The notes beneath the pieces are model-generated. The model made no database searches. It had not been told where the DNA came from and saw nothing but the letters and a program-made list of their open reading frames with translations. A stretch of 29,381 bases of DNA, taken from Haplomitrium mnioides (lineage: Eukaryota; Marchantiophyta; Haplomitriopsida; Calobryales). The translations under genes were made by a program, and so were the position numbers. The stretch is from NCBI GenBank assembly GCA_049999725.1, contig JBNGIS010007632.1, forward strand, positions 1-29,381. Reading direction: 5' to 3'. The first letter of the stretch is position 1; the number at the start of each line of letters is the position of its first letter. Shown here piece after piece: positions 9,219 through 18,090 of this stretch.

Positions 9219-10405
9219 TATCAGCCACTGGTATGAGGCACTAATGAAAATTTCTAAAATATGGACACAATAGTGGAATGTTTCTCTACTTCTCGATGTT
9301 AAGATACTCAATATGCATTGGAATATCCAATATCAGTAAGTTGGGAGTGGGTCGCCTAACTATCTGATCCGAAGAGTGGAGTCGGGACCAAGACGGAGAA
9401 GGAAGGGATACGCTCTAGAGGAATTAAGGAAGAGACTCGCAAGAAGGTGGAGGGTAGAGCAATCTCAGAAGAGGAGGGAGATTTAGGTCCGGGTGAGGGA
9501 GATCAAGAGAATATGATAGGTTCAACAAATTAGCATCAGGAGAAAGGCTTTAGGTAAGGCAAGGAGCTCCACAATTACTTTTTACTATCAGGACAACAGC
9601 CAAGAGCGATACCAAGGGGGAGGGAAGGTGCCCCAACACACTAGCAGCAAAGGATTGGAAGAGAAGGAAGAATGCAACGACCATTGTAAAGCAGTGGTGA
9701 CACTAGGGGTTGAGAGACGCTCCATTACTCCAAGGGTTGACGAGCTTCATCGGGGTCCGAACCAACTTTGGTCCTCTGTAGTCTTTATATCGAAGTTGTA
9801 CAAGAAGTAGCGGAGTGGGAAGACTTCCCTCCAAAGGAGTGCATCAGGCGGTGTCATGTCAGGTTCTCAGTCCGATCTTTCGGACATGCTCGATGGTCCA
9901 ACTTCCACGTGGAAAACGGCGGTGGATGGCGCTCCATCAGAAAAGGTCAAACTTCAGAGTTGACCAGGGGTCTTACCTTGTGCGGGCTTGTCTTCTTTGG
10001 ACCAGTTCTTTGGATTGGACTTGAGGGACGACGACAATCTTATCTTTTTCAGCCTACTTCTTTGGATCATCCTTCGAATCTGCATCGAACCAGTCTTCGG
10101 ATCTGCACCAAAGCCTTACTTCTTCGGATCAGCCTACTTCTTTGGATCATCCTTTGGATTTTCATTGAACCAGTCTTTGGATCTGCACCAAAGCCTTACT
10201 TCTTTGGATCAGCCTTCTTCTTCGGATCATCATTCAGATCTGCATCGAACTAGTCTTTGGATCTGCACCAAAGCCTTCTTTGGATCAGCCTACTTCTTCG
10301 GATCATCCTTCAGATCTGCATCAAACCAGTCTTCAGATATGCACCAAGCTTTACTTCATCGGATCATCCTTTGGAGCCACGCCTAGGATGTCTACACCGA
10401 ATCAA
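9219..10405 (+). mobile_element. Element C: 5' LTR, first half only
   Basis: This aligns with the 3' LTR of the same element from 18091 to about 19070: 'ctaatgaaaatttctaaaatatgg', then 'ggagatttaggtccgggtgag', the 'gttgacgagcttcatcggg' stretch and the 80-bp repeats. Near 10400 the match to LTR ('gaatcaaa') passes into gag ('ggaatttgtgagaa'), so about 1.3 kb of LTR plus leader and early gag were deleted at a short overlap of similar bases. In the counterpart at 18355, 'ataggttcaacaaattagcatcagga'-like bases (about 9517-9542) are absent. Confidence 0.8.
10051..10365 (+). repeat. 80-bp tandem repeat in C 5' LTR, ~4 units
   Basis: Units start with 'agcctacttctt(t/c)ggatcatcctt' at 10051, 10131, 10211 (76 bp, 4-nt deletion) and 10287 (partial). 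Each contains 'gatctgcatcgaaccagtctt' and 'ggatctgcaccaaagccttactt'. The 3' LTR of the same element has only two units, at 18869-19028. Confidence 0.9.
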
Positions 10406-11640
10406 AGGAATTTGTGAGAAGATTCCTACAAAGATTCAAAAAAGTATCTTGGAGGCTGAATCCGCCAGCCACTGACGGAACCTTGCCTAGACGGATAGGG
10501 ACTTGGGTAAGGAAAACGGACCCTCAGACCCTTGAGGAGGCAATGAATGCAGCCCAATCCCATGTCAAGGCTGCGATCACTAGCTCGCAAAGGAAAACTA
10601 GAACTAGGTATGAATCCAAAGATTCTTTAGACGCTTCAAGCAACGAAGAGGAAACAGACAAGAGCTACGCATCCACTTCAGAGAGCGAGGATGATCTGAA
10701 TAGCAATAGCTTGGAGGAGGACCGGACTTCATGAAAAAAGAAAAGGAGGAAGGAGCAAAAGAAAACGAAGGGTGCCAAGGACCGTGAATCCCATCACCCT
10801 AGAGAGGTCAAAAATAAAAAGTTGAAGAAAGACAAACCCGAACCCGAAGTTAGCAAATAACTAGTGGGGAAGGATTGGATGGATGAATTGAGCACCAAGA
10901 TGGAAGCCATGAACATACTCCTTGTAGGAATCAAACCGGAGGGTCGCCTGCTCCCAACCAGACGAGTGGGAATGTGGTGAATCAGATGTAATAAGCATGG
11001 CCACTCTCCTCAAGAATGCCTTGTAGAGGCCAACTCCATCCATTATGTGAGGAAAGCAGTTCCAGACTACATGAGGGAAGAAGTTGATTATGTACTAGAG
11101 GAGGCCCTAGAAACAGTATGCAAAATCAGCAAGGGGCCTCGCACCATGCTTGGAAGGCCTGCAGGAGTGAGCGGGGGGCAAAGGAGTGGGTGGGCTGTGA
11201 CTAGACCACCTCAAACAACCATCATGGTCTGTTGGAATTGCAGCCAACCGAGGAACATTTCCTCAAATTGTCCTGAGCCTCGGAAAACCAGTTATGGTCA
11301 GCCAATTGTTTCCAATGCAAGAAGGAAGGGCATGTTGCTGTCAACTACCCTCTCAACAGAAGGCCCAAGGTAGCTCCTAACCCCGGCATAACCCCCCCCC
11401 CCCCCCCCCCACCGATAGTAGTTAATGTGGTAGAATTGGAAAGGGGGAGGCAGTCAGACATGAGAAGGAGGAAGAGAAAGTTGAGCTGCTCGGACCCCAA
11501 CCCCCAAAGATTGCTACAGGGTGGTAGCCCGATTCAGAGCCAAGTCCAAGAAAAATAACAAATGTAAAAATGAGCAAAAACTTAAGAAGGGGTCGGCTCA
11601 AGAATCCTCATTGTGTAGCGATTCAAATTACCAACGGGAC
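10406..11640 (+). pseudogene. Element C gag pseudogene (5' truncated)
   Basis: Gag begins mid-capsid (KKVSWRLNPPATDG), keeping the Trp codon that is TAG in A and B. A sequence found in B (MLTSWFLAAL) is missing before PRRIGTWV. Then come AMNAAQSHVKAAITSSQRKTR, a Ser/Glu-rich tract and a TGA at 10732-10734 before the Lys-rich tract. The first knuckle has lost Cys codons around 10977-11020 (TGA at 10978-10980 region). The second knuckle (CWNCSQPRNISSNC, near 11230) has Arg-Asn where Gly-His is expected. The third reads CFQCKKEGHVAVNY, with its final Cys replaced. A 19-C run follows at 11392-11410. It is not functional. Confidence 0.75.
11392..11410 (+). repeat. Homopolymer of 19 C
   Basis: A run of 19 consecutive C replaces a short Pro-rich stretch that in element B reads 'ataaatcccccaccacc'. 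It may be replication slippage, and its exact length is a likely sequencing-error site. Confidence 0.95.
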
Positions 11641-12470
11641 AATCCCAAATAGTTTTACCCCAAGCAAAAAGATAATATGAGAAAGCAACTAGAGGCGTTG
11701 GATGCAGTAGAGAAGGAGGAGGCAGCAATTGAGACCATCAAGAGGTTCTAAAACAACAAGAAGAACCCAAAGAAGCCAAGTGAAGGTCGCAACCAAGGAA
11801 GAGGAAATGAAACGAACTCCCTACAGCATCCAGGTAGACGTGAGAGATTGCTTAGTCATGGCTATAGTAGGATAGCTGATCAAAGATAGCCCTTTGTATA
11901 GACAACAACTAAGGGAATTGCTAATGGGAGCCAAGAGAAGGAGGAGATTGCCCCGTGTAGGAGCTCAAACTGACTTGCAACTAGTATGCGAAGATTAGGG
12001 TGCTCCGGAAATTGACATCGAGATCGCGGGATGTACCTTATCACTAGTGCCCATAGACGAAGGGGTAGGTGTCAACATTATGGTTGAGGAGACTGCACAC
12101 AAATTGGGATTCAAGGAATTCCAACCCACCGCTCGGATCATAAGGTTGGCAGATGGATCACGGGTTAAACCTTTAGGCTCCCTATTACGAATACCCACTT
12201 TCATCGAGGGCAAGGAGTTCAAATTGAAATATCTCGTGATGCGTCCGGCCCAAGCCTCTCCATACCCAATACTGATCAAAAGACCTTGGCTGTATGGAGC
12301 CCAAGTCCTGCACAATTGGGGAAATTCAACCTTGGTGTTCGGTCTTGAGAAAACGGTGGTTTAGTATGGATCAGTGTCGCATTTAGGGGAGACCCAAGCA
12401 AATGAGGAGTATGACAGCGAGTGGTCAAGGGAGGGGGAGGAATTAGAGTACCACTAGTGATTGGGTCCAA
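11641..12470 (+). pseudogene. Element C protease (retropepsin-like) pseudogene
   Basis: A charged linker (about 11675-11830) precedes the region equivalent to 7430-7560. The protease core is the best preserved part of this copy, open from about 12000 to 12361. The catalytic loop reads PIDEGVGVNIM, with Asp-Glu-Gly at 12056-12064 where retropepsins have Asp-Thr/Ser-Gly. It is followed by RLADGSRVKPLGSLL, then YPILIKRPWLY, the region where ILG-W occurs in relatives. It would cleave Gag-Pol as a dimer. The Glu at the second catalytic-loop position is unusual and may be decay. A TAG at 12362-12364 ends the frame. Confidence 0.7.
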
Positions 12471-13790
12471 GTGGTCAACGAAGCCACAGAGGAAGATTTT
12501 TCGAGCGAAGGGGTGGTGACAATCAACCAGATAGAGCTGACAAGGAGCACGGGGGCAGAACCCAGTAGGGGGAGTCCACCAAACATTTCACAAGTAATGG
12601 GGCCAGAATTAAAGCAGAGTCTGAAGCTCCTCATCGGTTGCAGGCATAAAAAAGACAAAGTTTGAAGCGACTCATTGGGTGCACGTGGAAAACAACGAAA
12701 AGTCTGAAGCGCCTCATCGGGGGTAGGGGATTGCGGTTAGCAACATTGCAATAGGAAAGAAACACACAGTGGAGGAATGAGATGGGAATGGTACACACAT
12801 CGCAACACAAACATGTGATTGTCCATGAGGGACAAAAATTCCATATGGACGTTGATTTACCCGGAACCACAGAGCGAGGATTAACCTACCTCCTCACGAA
12901 TTTCTGTGATGTCTTTGCATTCCTAACAATCTGAAAGGAGTCCCTAGGGAATTGGGAGAACATCATATCAACCTCTAACCGTGGCAACACCAATAAGGCA
13001 ACATCAGTACCGAATGAATCCTTGATTCTCCTTGATGCTGAATGAGAAAATTGACAAATTGTTGGAGGCAGATTTCATTTATCGAGTTTTGAATAGTGAA
13101 TAGGTGTCTCCTTTGGTAGTGGTGCCAAAAAAGCTTGGATAGACTGGGAATGAAAGATCACGGTGTGTGAGGATTTCCAAAAATTGAATGATGCAACCAA
13201 AAATGATCACTACCCTTTGCCTTCATGGATGGGGTGCTCGATTTGGTAGGTGGGCAAGAGGTCTACAGCCTCTTGGATGAATACTCAAGATACAATCAAA
13301 TATGGATTCGGGAGGAGGACCAATTGAAGACAACGGTCATCATAGAATGGGGGGTGTTCGCCTTCTCAAGAATGCTCTTTGGGCTCTGCAATGCACCACA
13401 ATTGTTTCAGCGGATGATGATGAATATCTTTCATGATTATTTGAGGAAATTTTTGGAAATCTTCATTGATGACTTTGTAGTGTACGGAAAGGCTTGCAAC
13501 CACGAGCGGGATGTGAGGCTCACTCTCCAACGGTGCCAAGAAACGAGGTTGTGGTTGTATCCAGGGAAATGCTTCTTCAGTCTAAGAGAATGGGTACTCC
13601 TTGGGCCTAGAATTTCTAGTTCAGGTATTGAGGTAGACCAAGAAAATATCAAAATCTAGCTGAAGGTGTCATTCTCCACCAACCTAAAGGAGGTGCAAGG
13701 CTCCCTTGGATGTGTGGGCTACTATCGAAGATTCATCGACCAGTTTGCCTTAGTGGCCTTACCCCTCATAGAAATGACAAAGGGGGGCAA
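12471..13790 (+). pseudogene. Element C reverse transcriptase pseudogene
   Basis: A linker with many small indels (12471-12980) leads to the region before RT (TNFCDVFA). RT runs from 'EKIDKLLEADFIYRVLN' (about 13048) through VSPLVVVPKK, a frameshift near 13222, then EVYSLLDEYSRYNQIWI, WGVFAFSRMLFGLCNAPQLFQRMMM, catalytic FIDD at 13462-13473, LLGPRISSSGIEVDQE and, after a TAG at 13657-13659, TNLKEVQGSLGCVGYYRRFID. The usual PFG is LFG, and APATF is APQLF. Copying of element RNA into DNA is the family role. It is not functional here. Confidence 0.85.
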
Positions 13791-14290
13791 CACCTATTGA
13801 GGCCACCTCTAAGAGACTGGCAAGCTTCAAAGAGCTCAAGAAGCAACTTGCGAGTGCCCCCATACTCATGCCTCCAAGCTCGAGGAAAGAATTCTATGTC
13901 ATGATTGATGTGTGAGGCTTCTGTATAGAGGCAGTGCTAAGCCACACAAACGAGAATGGCATGCACTACCCCATCTACTTTGCCATCAGACTACTGACCC
14001 TTGCTGAAAAAAATTACTCTACCACCGATCGGGAAGCCTTGGGGATCATCTATGCGCTAAAGAAGTTCAAGCATTACCTCCTACATTATAAGGTGATCTT
14101 TCACACACATCACAATGCACTGAAGTACCTGGTGAATAAGTCTGATTTGATAGGCAGGATTGCAAGATGGGTGCTTCTCTTACACGAATTAAATTTTGAA
14201 GTGTGGATCAAACTGGGGAAAAAACATAGCAATGCTAATTTCTTCTCCCGAGTGGCTGGGCCGATCAACAAGGAGGAGGTGGATGACGCC
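13791..14290 (+). pseudogene. Element C RNase H pseudogene
   Basis: The frame reads EFYVMIDV, then a TGA, then NYSTTDREALGIIYALKKFKHYLLHYKVIFHT and ARWVLLLHELNFEV. The motif order matches the RNase H domain fused to Ty3/gypsy RT. The third catalytic Asp expected in HTDHN is His in this copy (CAT at 14108-14110), while the homologous fragment of B at about 20631 keeps Asp. No second, archaeal-type RNase H is seen before the integrase. This argues against the Tat lineage. Confidence 0.8.
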
Positions 14291-14299
14291 TTTCCAAAT

Positions 14300-15597
14300 G
14301 AGGATATGTTCCAAGTAAAAGCTGGGAAGCCAACGGATTATGCCTGCATCATCAAATTTCTCCTGTCAGCAAAAATACCGAAGGGCAACAACAGATAGGA
14401 GGCAATAATATTTCTCCGAAGAATGAAGCCATATCTCATGGTGAAGGGAGTATTGCATAAGCGAGGTCTGGATTGTATGATCAGAAGGTGTTTGGAACGG
14501 GACCAAGCCATAGTGGTGATGCAAGCTTTGCACGGGGAGGAGGTGGGGGGACACTTTGCAGTCCATGCCACAATAAGGAAAGTGTTGAATGTAGGATACT
14601 AGTGGCTAACTCTGCATAAGGATGTGCACTTCTGTGTAAAGAGATGCAATGCTTGTCAAAGAACGAGGAAACCAGTGGCCAACCAGCATCACCCATTAGT
14701 CCCAATAATTTTGCTGGCACTATTTGAAAAATAGGGCATAGATTTTATCAGGCCAATTGTGCCATCAACCCAACGAGGAAACAGGTACATTCTGTTGGCC
14801 ACTGATTACCCCACCAAATGGGTTGAGGCAATAGACAATGGCAGCCTTCCTATACGAGTAGTTTGTTTTGTAGATTTGGGCCACCATTGGAGCTGGTTAG
14901 TGACCAGGTCACACACTTCATCAATCAGGTGATCAAAGACTTGACGTCGAGGTACTTGATCAAGCACCACCATACCATAGCTTATCATTTGAAATCCAAC
15001 AGGCTTACAAAAAGGGCAAACGGGATCATGGGCAAGATCCTCACCAAGACGGTGTCAACAAACAAGGCCGACTAGGATCTCAAGTTGTTGATAGCACTGC
15101 ATGCTTATAACTTGGCATACAAGACCACCAAAAGCCACTAATCTTATTTCCTAGTCTTTGGACAATACGTACTAGTACCAATGGAGTTTAAGGTACCAAC
15201 CAGATGACTTCTGGAGGAAGAGAGAACGGCGGAAGACCAAAGTAGAAGGAAAAGCCTATACCAATTGGAAGGGCTGGAAGAAACGCGGGAGCAAGCTGAG
15301 GAGCGATTAGAACACCAACAAAAATTGCAGAAGAAGCAACACGATAAGAAAATGAAGCCCACAAACATTTGTGAGGGAGACCTGGTGTTGTTATAGGACA
15401 ACTGGTTTGTACATCTTCTGGGGAAATTGCACACAAGGTGGATGGGCCCATTTCTTCTATAGAAGCTACATCGTAACGGGTCCGCAGAGCTGGAAACATT
15501 AGAGGGCGAAAGATTCACTAATAAGGTACATTACAATCGCCTAAAGAAATATGCTAACATAGAAGAAGACGGAGGGCATTTGAAGTTGACCCACTAA
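14300..15597 (+). pseudogene. Element C integrase pseudogene with GPF module
   Basis: The zinc-binding part shows MVKGVLHKRGLD, a His-rich GEEVGGHF and the CX2C pair CNAC near 14650. TAG stops occur at 14600-14602 and in the Trp before GIDFI (about 14732). Core residues: Asp in GIDFI, Asp in VSDQVTHFINQ; the catalytic Glu expected in LTERANG is Lys (AAA at 15010-15012). About 19 bp are missing near 14832 relative to B. The C-terminal part has a Gln/Glu-rich helix (LEGLEETREQAEERLEHQQ), then GDLVLL, RWMGPF (about 15436-15452) and VHYNRLKKY. No chromodomain follows, which supports a non-chromovirus. The stop is near 15595. Confidence 0.8.
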
Positions 15598-15765
15598 GGA
15601 AGTTTGGATGGGGACATGAGTTGAGAGGGGCATTTGTGTGAGTGTGTTTAGAGGTTGTAGCTTTGGTTCGTGAATTTTGCATCTAGCTAGATAGCGGCCA
15701 CAATGAATAAAGCAACTAGTACAATAGCCAACAGAGAACAGGTGTTCGTAAGGTCGCTTCACACT
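15598..15765 (+). other. Element C 3' untranslated region
   Basis: Between the integrase stop and the polypurine tract there are about 170 bp without a supported reading frame or repeat. Confidence 0.6.
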
Positions 15766-15776
15766 AAAAGGGGGAG
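15766..15776 (+). other. Polypurine tract of element C
   Basis: AAAAGGGGGAG lies 3 nt before TGTCAGCC, the 3' LTR start. It would prime plus-strand DNA synthesis. Confidence 0.75.
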
Positions 15777-15779
15777 TTT

Positions 15780-15802
15780 TGTCAGCCACTAGCATGAGGC
15801 AC
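15780..15802 (+). mobile_element. Element C 3' LTR, first 23 bp
   Basis: TGTCAGCC starts the LTR right after the polypurine tract. After 23 bp the LTR is interrupted by a reversed solo LTR and resumes at 18091 in register with the 5' LTR at 9219 onward. Confidence 0.85.
15798..15802. repeat. Target site duplication GGCAC, left copy (solo LTR)
   Basis: GGCAC is repeated at 18086-18090 on the other side of the reversed LTR. The uninterrupted C 5' LTR has a single GGCAC followed by TAATG at this point. Confidence 0.8.
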
Positions 15803-16201
15803 TATCAGCCCCCTCCTTCAAGCCTTAACTCCCAAAGGTGCCACTTTGGAAGAAAGGGGCGACATATCGGACCTCAGGTTCTTTTGTGAGATGGCCCCGC
15901 ATCCAAGTTATCTTTTTCAGGTCTTAAGGAGTCTCAACTTCACCTTGCAGACCTTTCCTCTTATTCACAATCACTTCAAGGACCAATCTTGCTTATTTAC
16001 ACACATCTGATTTCCAATCCGAAGTATATTTCAGGGATCCAAGAATCGACCAAGGCACCTTGCTTACAAAATGGATTCAAGGTTCAACACACGAAATACA
16101 AAGGGGTCTGGTCTATAGTTCTATCTCCCCCTAAGTGGTGCCTTCCTTGGTTCCTATCAAGCTGAAATCCTAAGTTTCTCTGAATCCGAAATACTTTGTA
16201 G

Positions 16202-16258
16202 GAAATCTGAAAAGAGACAAGAAATCCGAAAAGGAATAAGAAATCTGAAAAGAGACAA
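16202..16258 (+). repeat. 19-bp tandem repeat, 3 copies
   Basis: 'gaaatctgaaaagagacaa', 'gaaatccgaaaaggaataa' and 'gaaatctgaaaagagacaa' follow each other at 16202, 16221 and 16240 inside the solo LTR. Confidence 0.9.
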
Positions 16259-17143
16259 ATCTATCTAACACAACACACACCGACACTCTACACTTCACAA
16301 CGAGCCTTTTGATTCAGAGCGACGTCAATGCTACTAAGTCCGACATTCAACAACAAACTTCTCCACTCAGCCACAACAGTCCCACACTCCTTCGTCACCT
16401 CACTCACACACCTCGTCCAGACAACTTTTCAACTTTCCTTACGAGAAGCCCTGAATTTACTTCCGCAGGCTTGGAAGAGGTCTTCTTTAACTTCCACCTC
16501 TGAAAGACAGACCTCTCGACTGCTCGCCAACCCACTCCACCATGAACCTCGACGAAATTTTTTGTGTAGTGCGTAGGCACTAACGAAGCCACTCCTCTCT
16601 TGGTTCCACTTGAAGGTTAAGACCCAAAACGCACTCCAAGCATTCTTGGGATTGATGCTCCTGAACAGACGACATTGAGACGACCCCTTGGCAACCTCTC
16701 CCGAATTAGGGACCAAAATTTCTTCCCTTCCTCTTTAAGTGTCGATCCACCTCCGAATGCTGGTCCACTTGCAGCGATGAGCACACCTGGATCGCCTGAG
16801 ACTCTAGAGATCCCAGTCCAGTGATTCTCAACGCTCTTGTAGTCCACCTCCACCCCTGCTAGCCCTCTTGCACGAGTCCAATCGCTCTAAGTAAAGCCTC
16901 ACTAGAAATCTCTCCTCCCTCCCTCGCTGCGTCTTCTTGTTTTAGATAGTTTTCACACACCTCTCGTTAGCCTCAACCCGCCTCCCGTGGAAGAGAGCCA
17001 ATCTAAACCCCCCTTGCATACCCTTCTGAAGCATTTCTTGTTTCCCCCTCGTTTGGCTATTTTTCCAGTTGGTAACGGTTTCTTGATACAATGACACCTA
17101 TTTGTACAAGCCAATGGTTGATCCAAAGAGGTACGATCCGAAG

Positions 17144-17481
17144 TTGACCAAACAAGAACGATCTGAAATCTGATTTGAAGTAGGTATGGCTGATGAAGAT
17201 CCGAAGAATCTAAGGACTGGTCCAAAGTAGTCTGTTCCGAAGTTGACCGCGGACTGATCCAAAGTTGACCTTGGACTAGTCCGAAGTGTGTGTTCCAAAG
17301 TTGTCCATAGGACTGCTCCAAAGTTGACCATTGGACTACTCCAAAGTTGACCATAGAACTGCTTCAAAGTTGGCCATAGGACTGCTCCGAAGTTGACCCC
17401 TTTTCGAAGTGCGCCGTCCGCCGCCGTTTTCAAAGCGAAAGTTGGATCGCCACGCTTGACTGCCTGGTTCTGAAGTTGACT
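17144..17481 (+). repeat. ~23-bp tandem repeats carrying TTGACC (W-box-like) in the solo LTR
   Basis: Units of the form 'tccaaagttgaccataggactgc' (22-24 bp) run from about 17235 to 17400. TTGACC is found at 17144, 17243, 17265, 17324, 17347 and 17393, and TTGACT at 17476. TTGAC(C/T) is the core bound by plant WRKY factors. The array occupies the place taken by the 80-bp repeats in the C LTRs, in the probable U3. Confidence 0.75.
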
Positions 17482-18085
17482 CGACCCGATGGGACTTTGT
17501 CCACCACACTCATTTGGAGGGGATTCCAACACCTCCAGATTCTCATTGCAGAATTCTGCCAAAGCAGCCATTCAAAGGTCGAAGTGGATTCGGACCCTGG
17601 TGAAGCCTGTCAACGCCTGGGGAAACGGAGTATCCCCCAATCCCTGGTGTCTTCGCTGCTTTACGAGAGTCGTTGCATTCTCCTTGCTTCTCCCAATCCT
17701 TTCCTTCTGGCATGCTAGGGCGCCTTCCCTTTCTCTCGCTTTTTCTCCTAAATGTTGTCTCGAACGTAATGTTGAAGCCCCTTGCCTTACTTGAAGCTCC
17801 TCTCTTCTAGTGCTGCATCATCAATCCTATCCTGTTCCCATAATTCTTCCTCACCTGGTCCTCCATCTTCCTTTGTGCAAATACTTCTCACGAGTATCCC
17901 GTTCTTCCCTGTCTTGGTCTCGATTCCGCTCTTCGGATCGGATAGGTAGGCGACCCGCTCTTACTTCCTGATATGAGATGTATTGCTGCTTCAGGAGTAT
18001 CTTAACATCTAAGAGTGGGGAAATGCTCCAATGTTGCTTCCGATTTCCGAGAATCTTCATTAGCACCTCATTTCACCGACTACCA

Positions 18086-18090
18086 GGCAC
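18086..18090. repeat. Target site duplication GGCAC, right copy (solo LTR)
   Basis: It matches 15798-15802. C's LTR resumes immediately after, with TAATGAAAATTTC. Confidence 0.8.

Larger units (their letters stand above)
15803..18085 (-). mobile_element. Solo LTR of the same family, inserted in reverse
   Basis: Read on the minus strand it begins TGGTAG near 18085 and ends CTGATA at 15803 (decayed TG...CA ends). It runs parallel to the C LTR: 'gctaatgaag', 'gatgttaagatactcc', 'gcgggtcgcct', the 'cgacgacac'-like stretch, a tandem-repeat zone, then the 'ggatcgacac' and 'aaggagggg' end. Its length of 2283 bp is close to the 2325 bp of C's LTR. No internal sequence is present on either side and it has a 5-bp target duplication. 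It is therefore a solo LTR left by recombination between two LTRs. Confidence 0.85.

Noticed and set aside
9768-10386. Plus-strand frames encoding Phe/Ser-rich repeats
   Set aside because: They read through the 80-bp LTR minisatellite in two frames; the 3' LTR copy does not keep the frame.
9219-10405. First read as the 3' LTR of element B
   Set aside because: The TGCCC duplication at 9214 and 20393 and resumption of B pol at 20398 show that it is the 5' LTR of element C.
17098-17571. 157-codon minus-strand frame with repeated peptide-like units
   Set aside because: The repeats are the non-coding ~23-bp LTR array; overlapping frames are equally repetitive.
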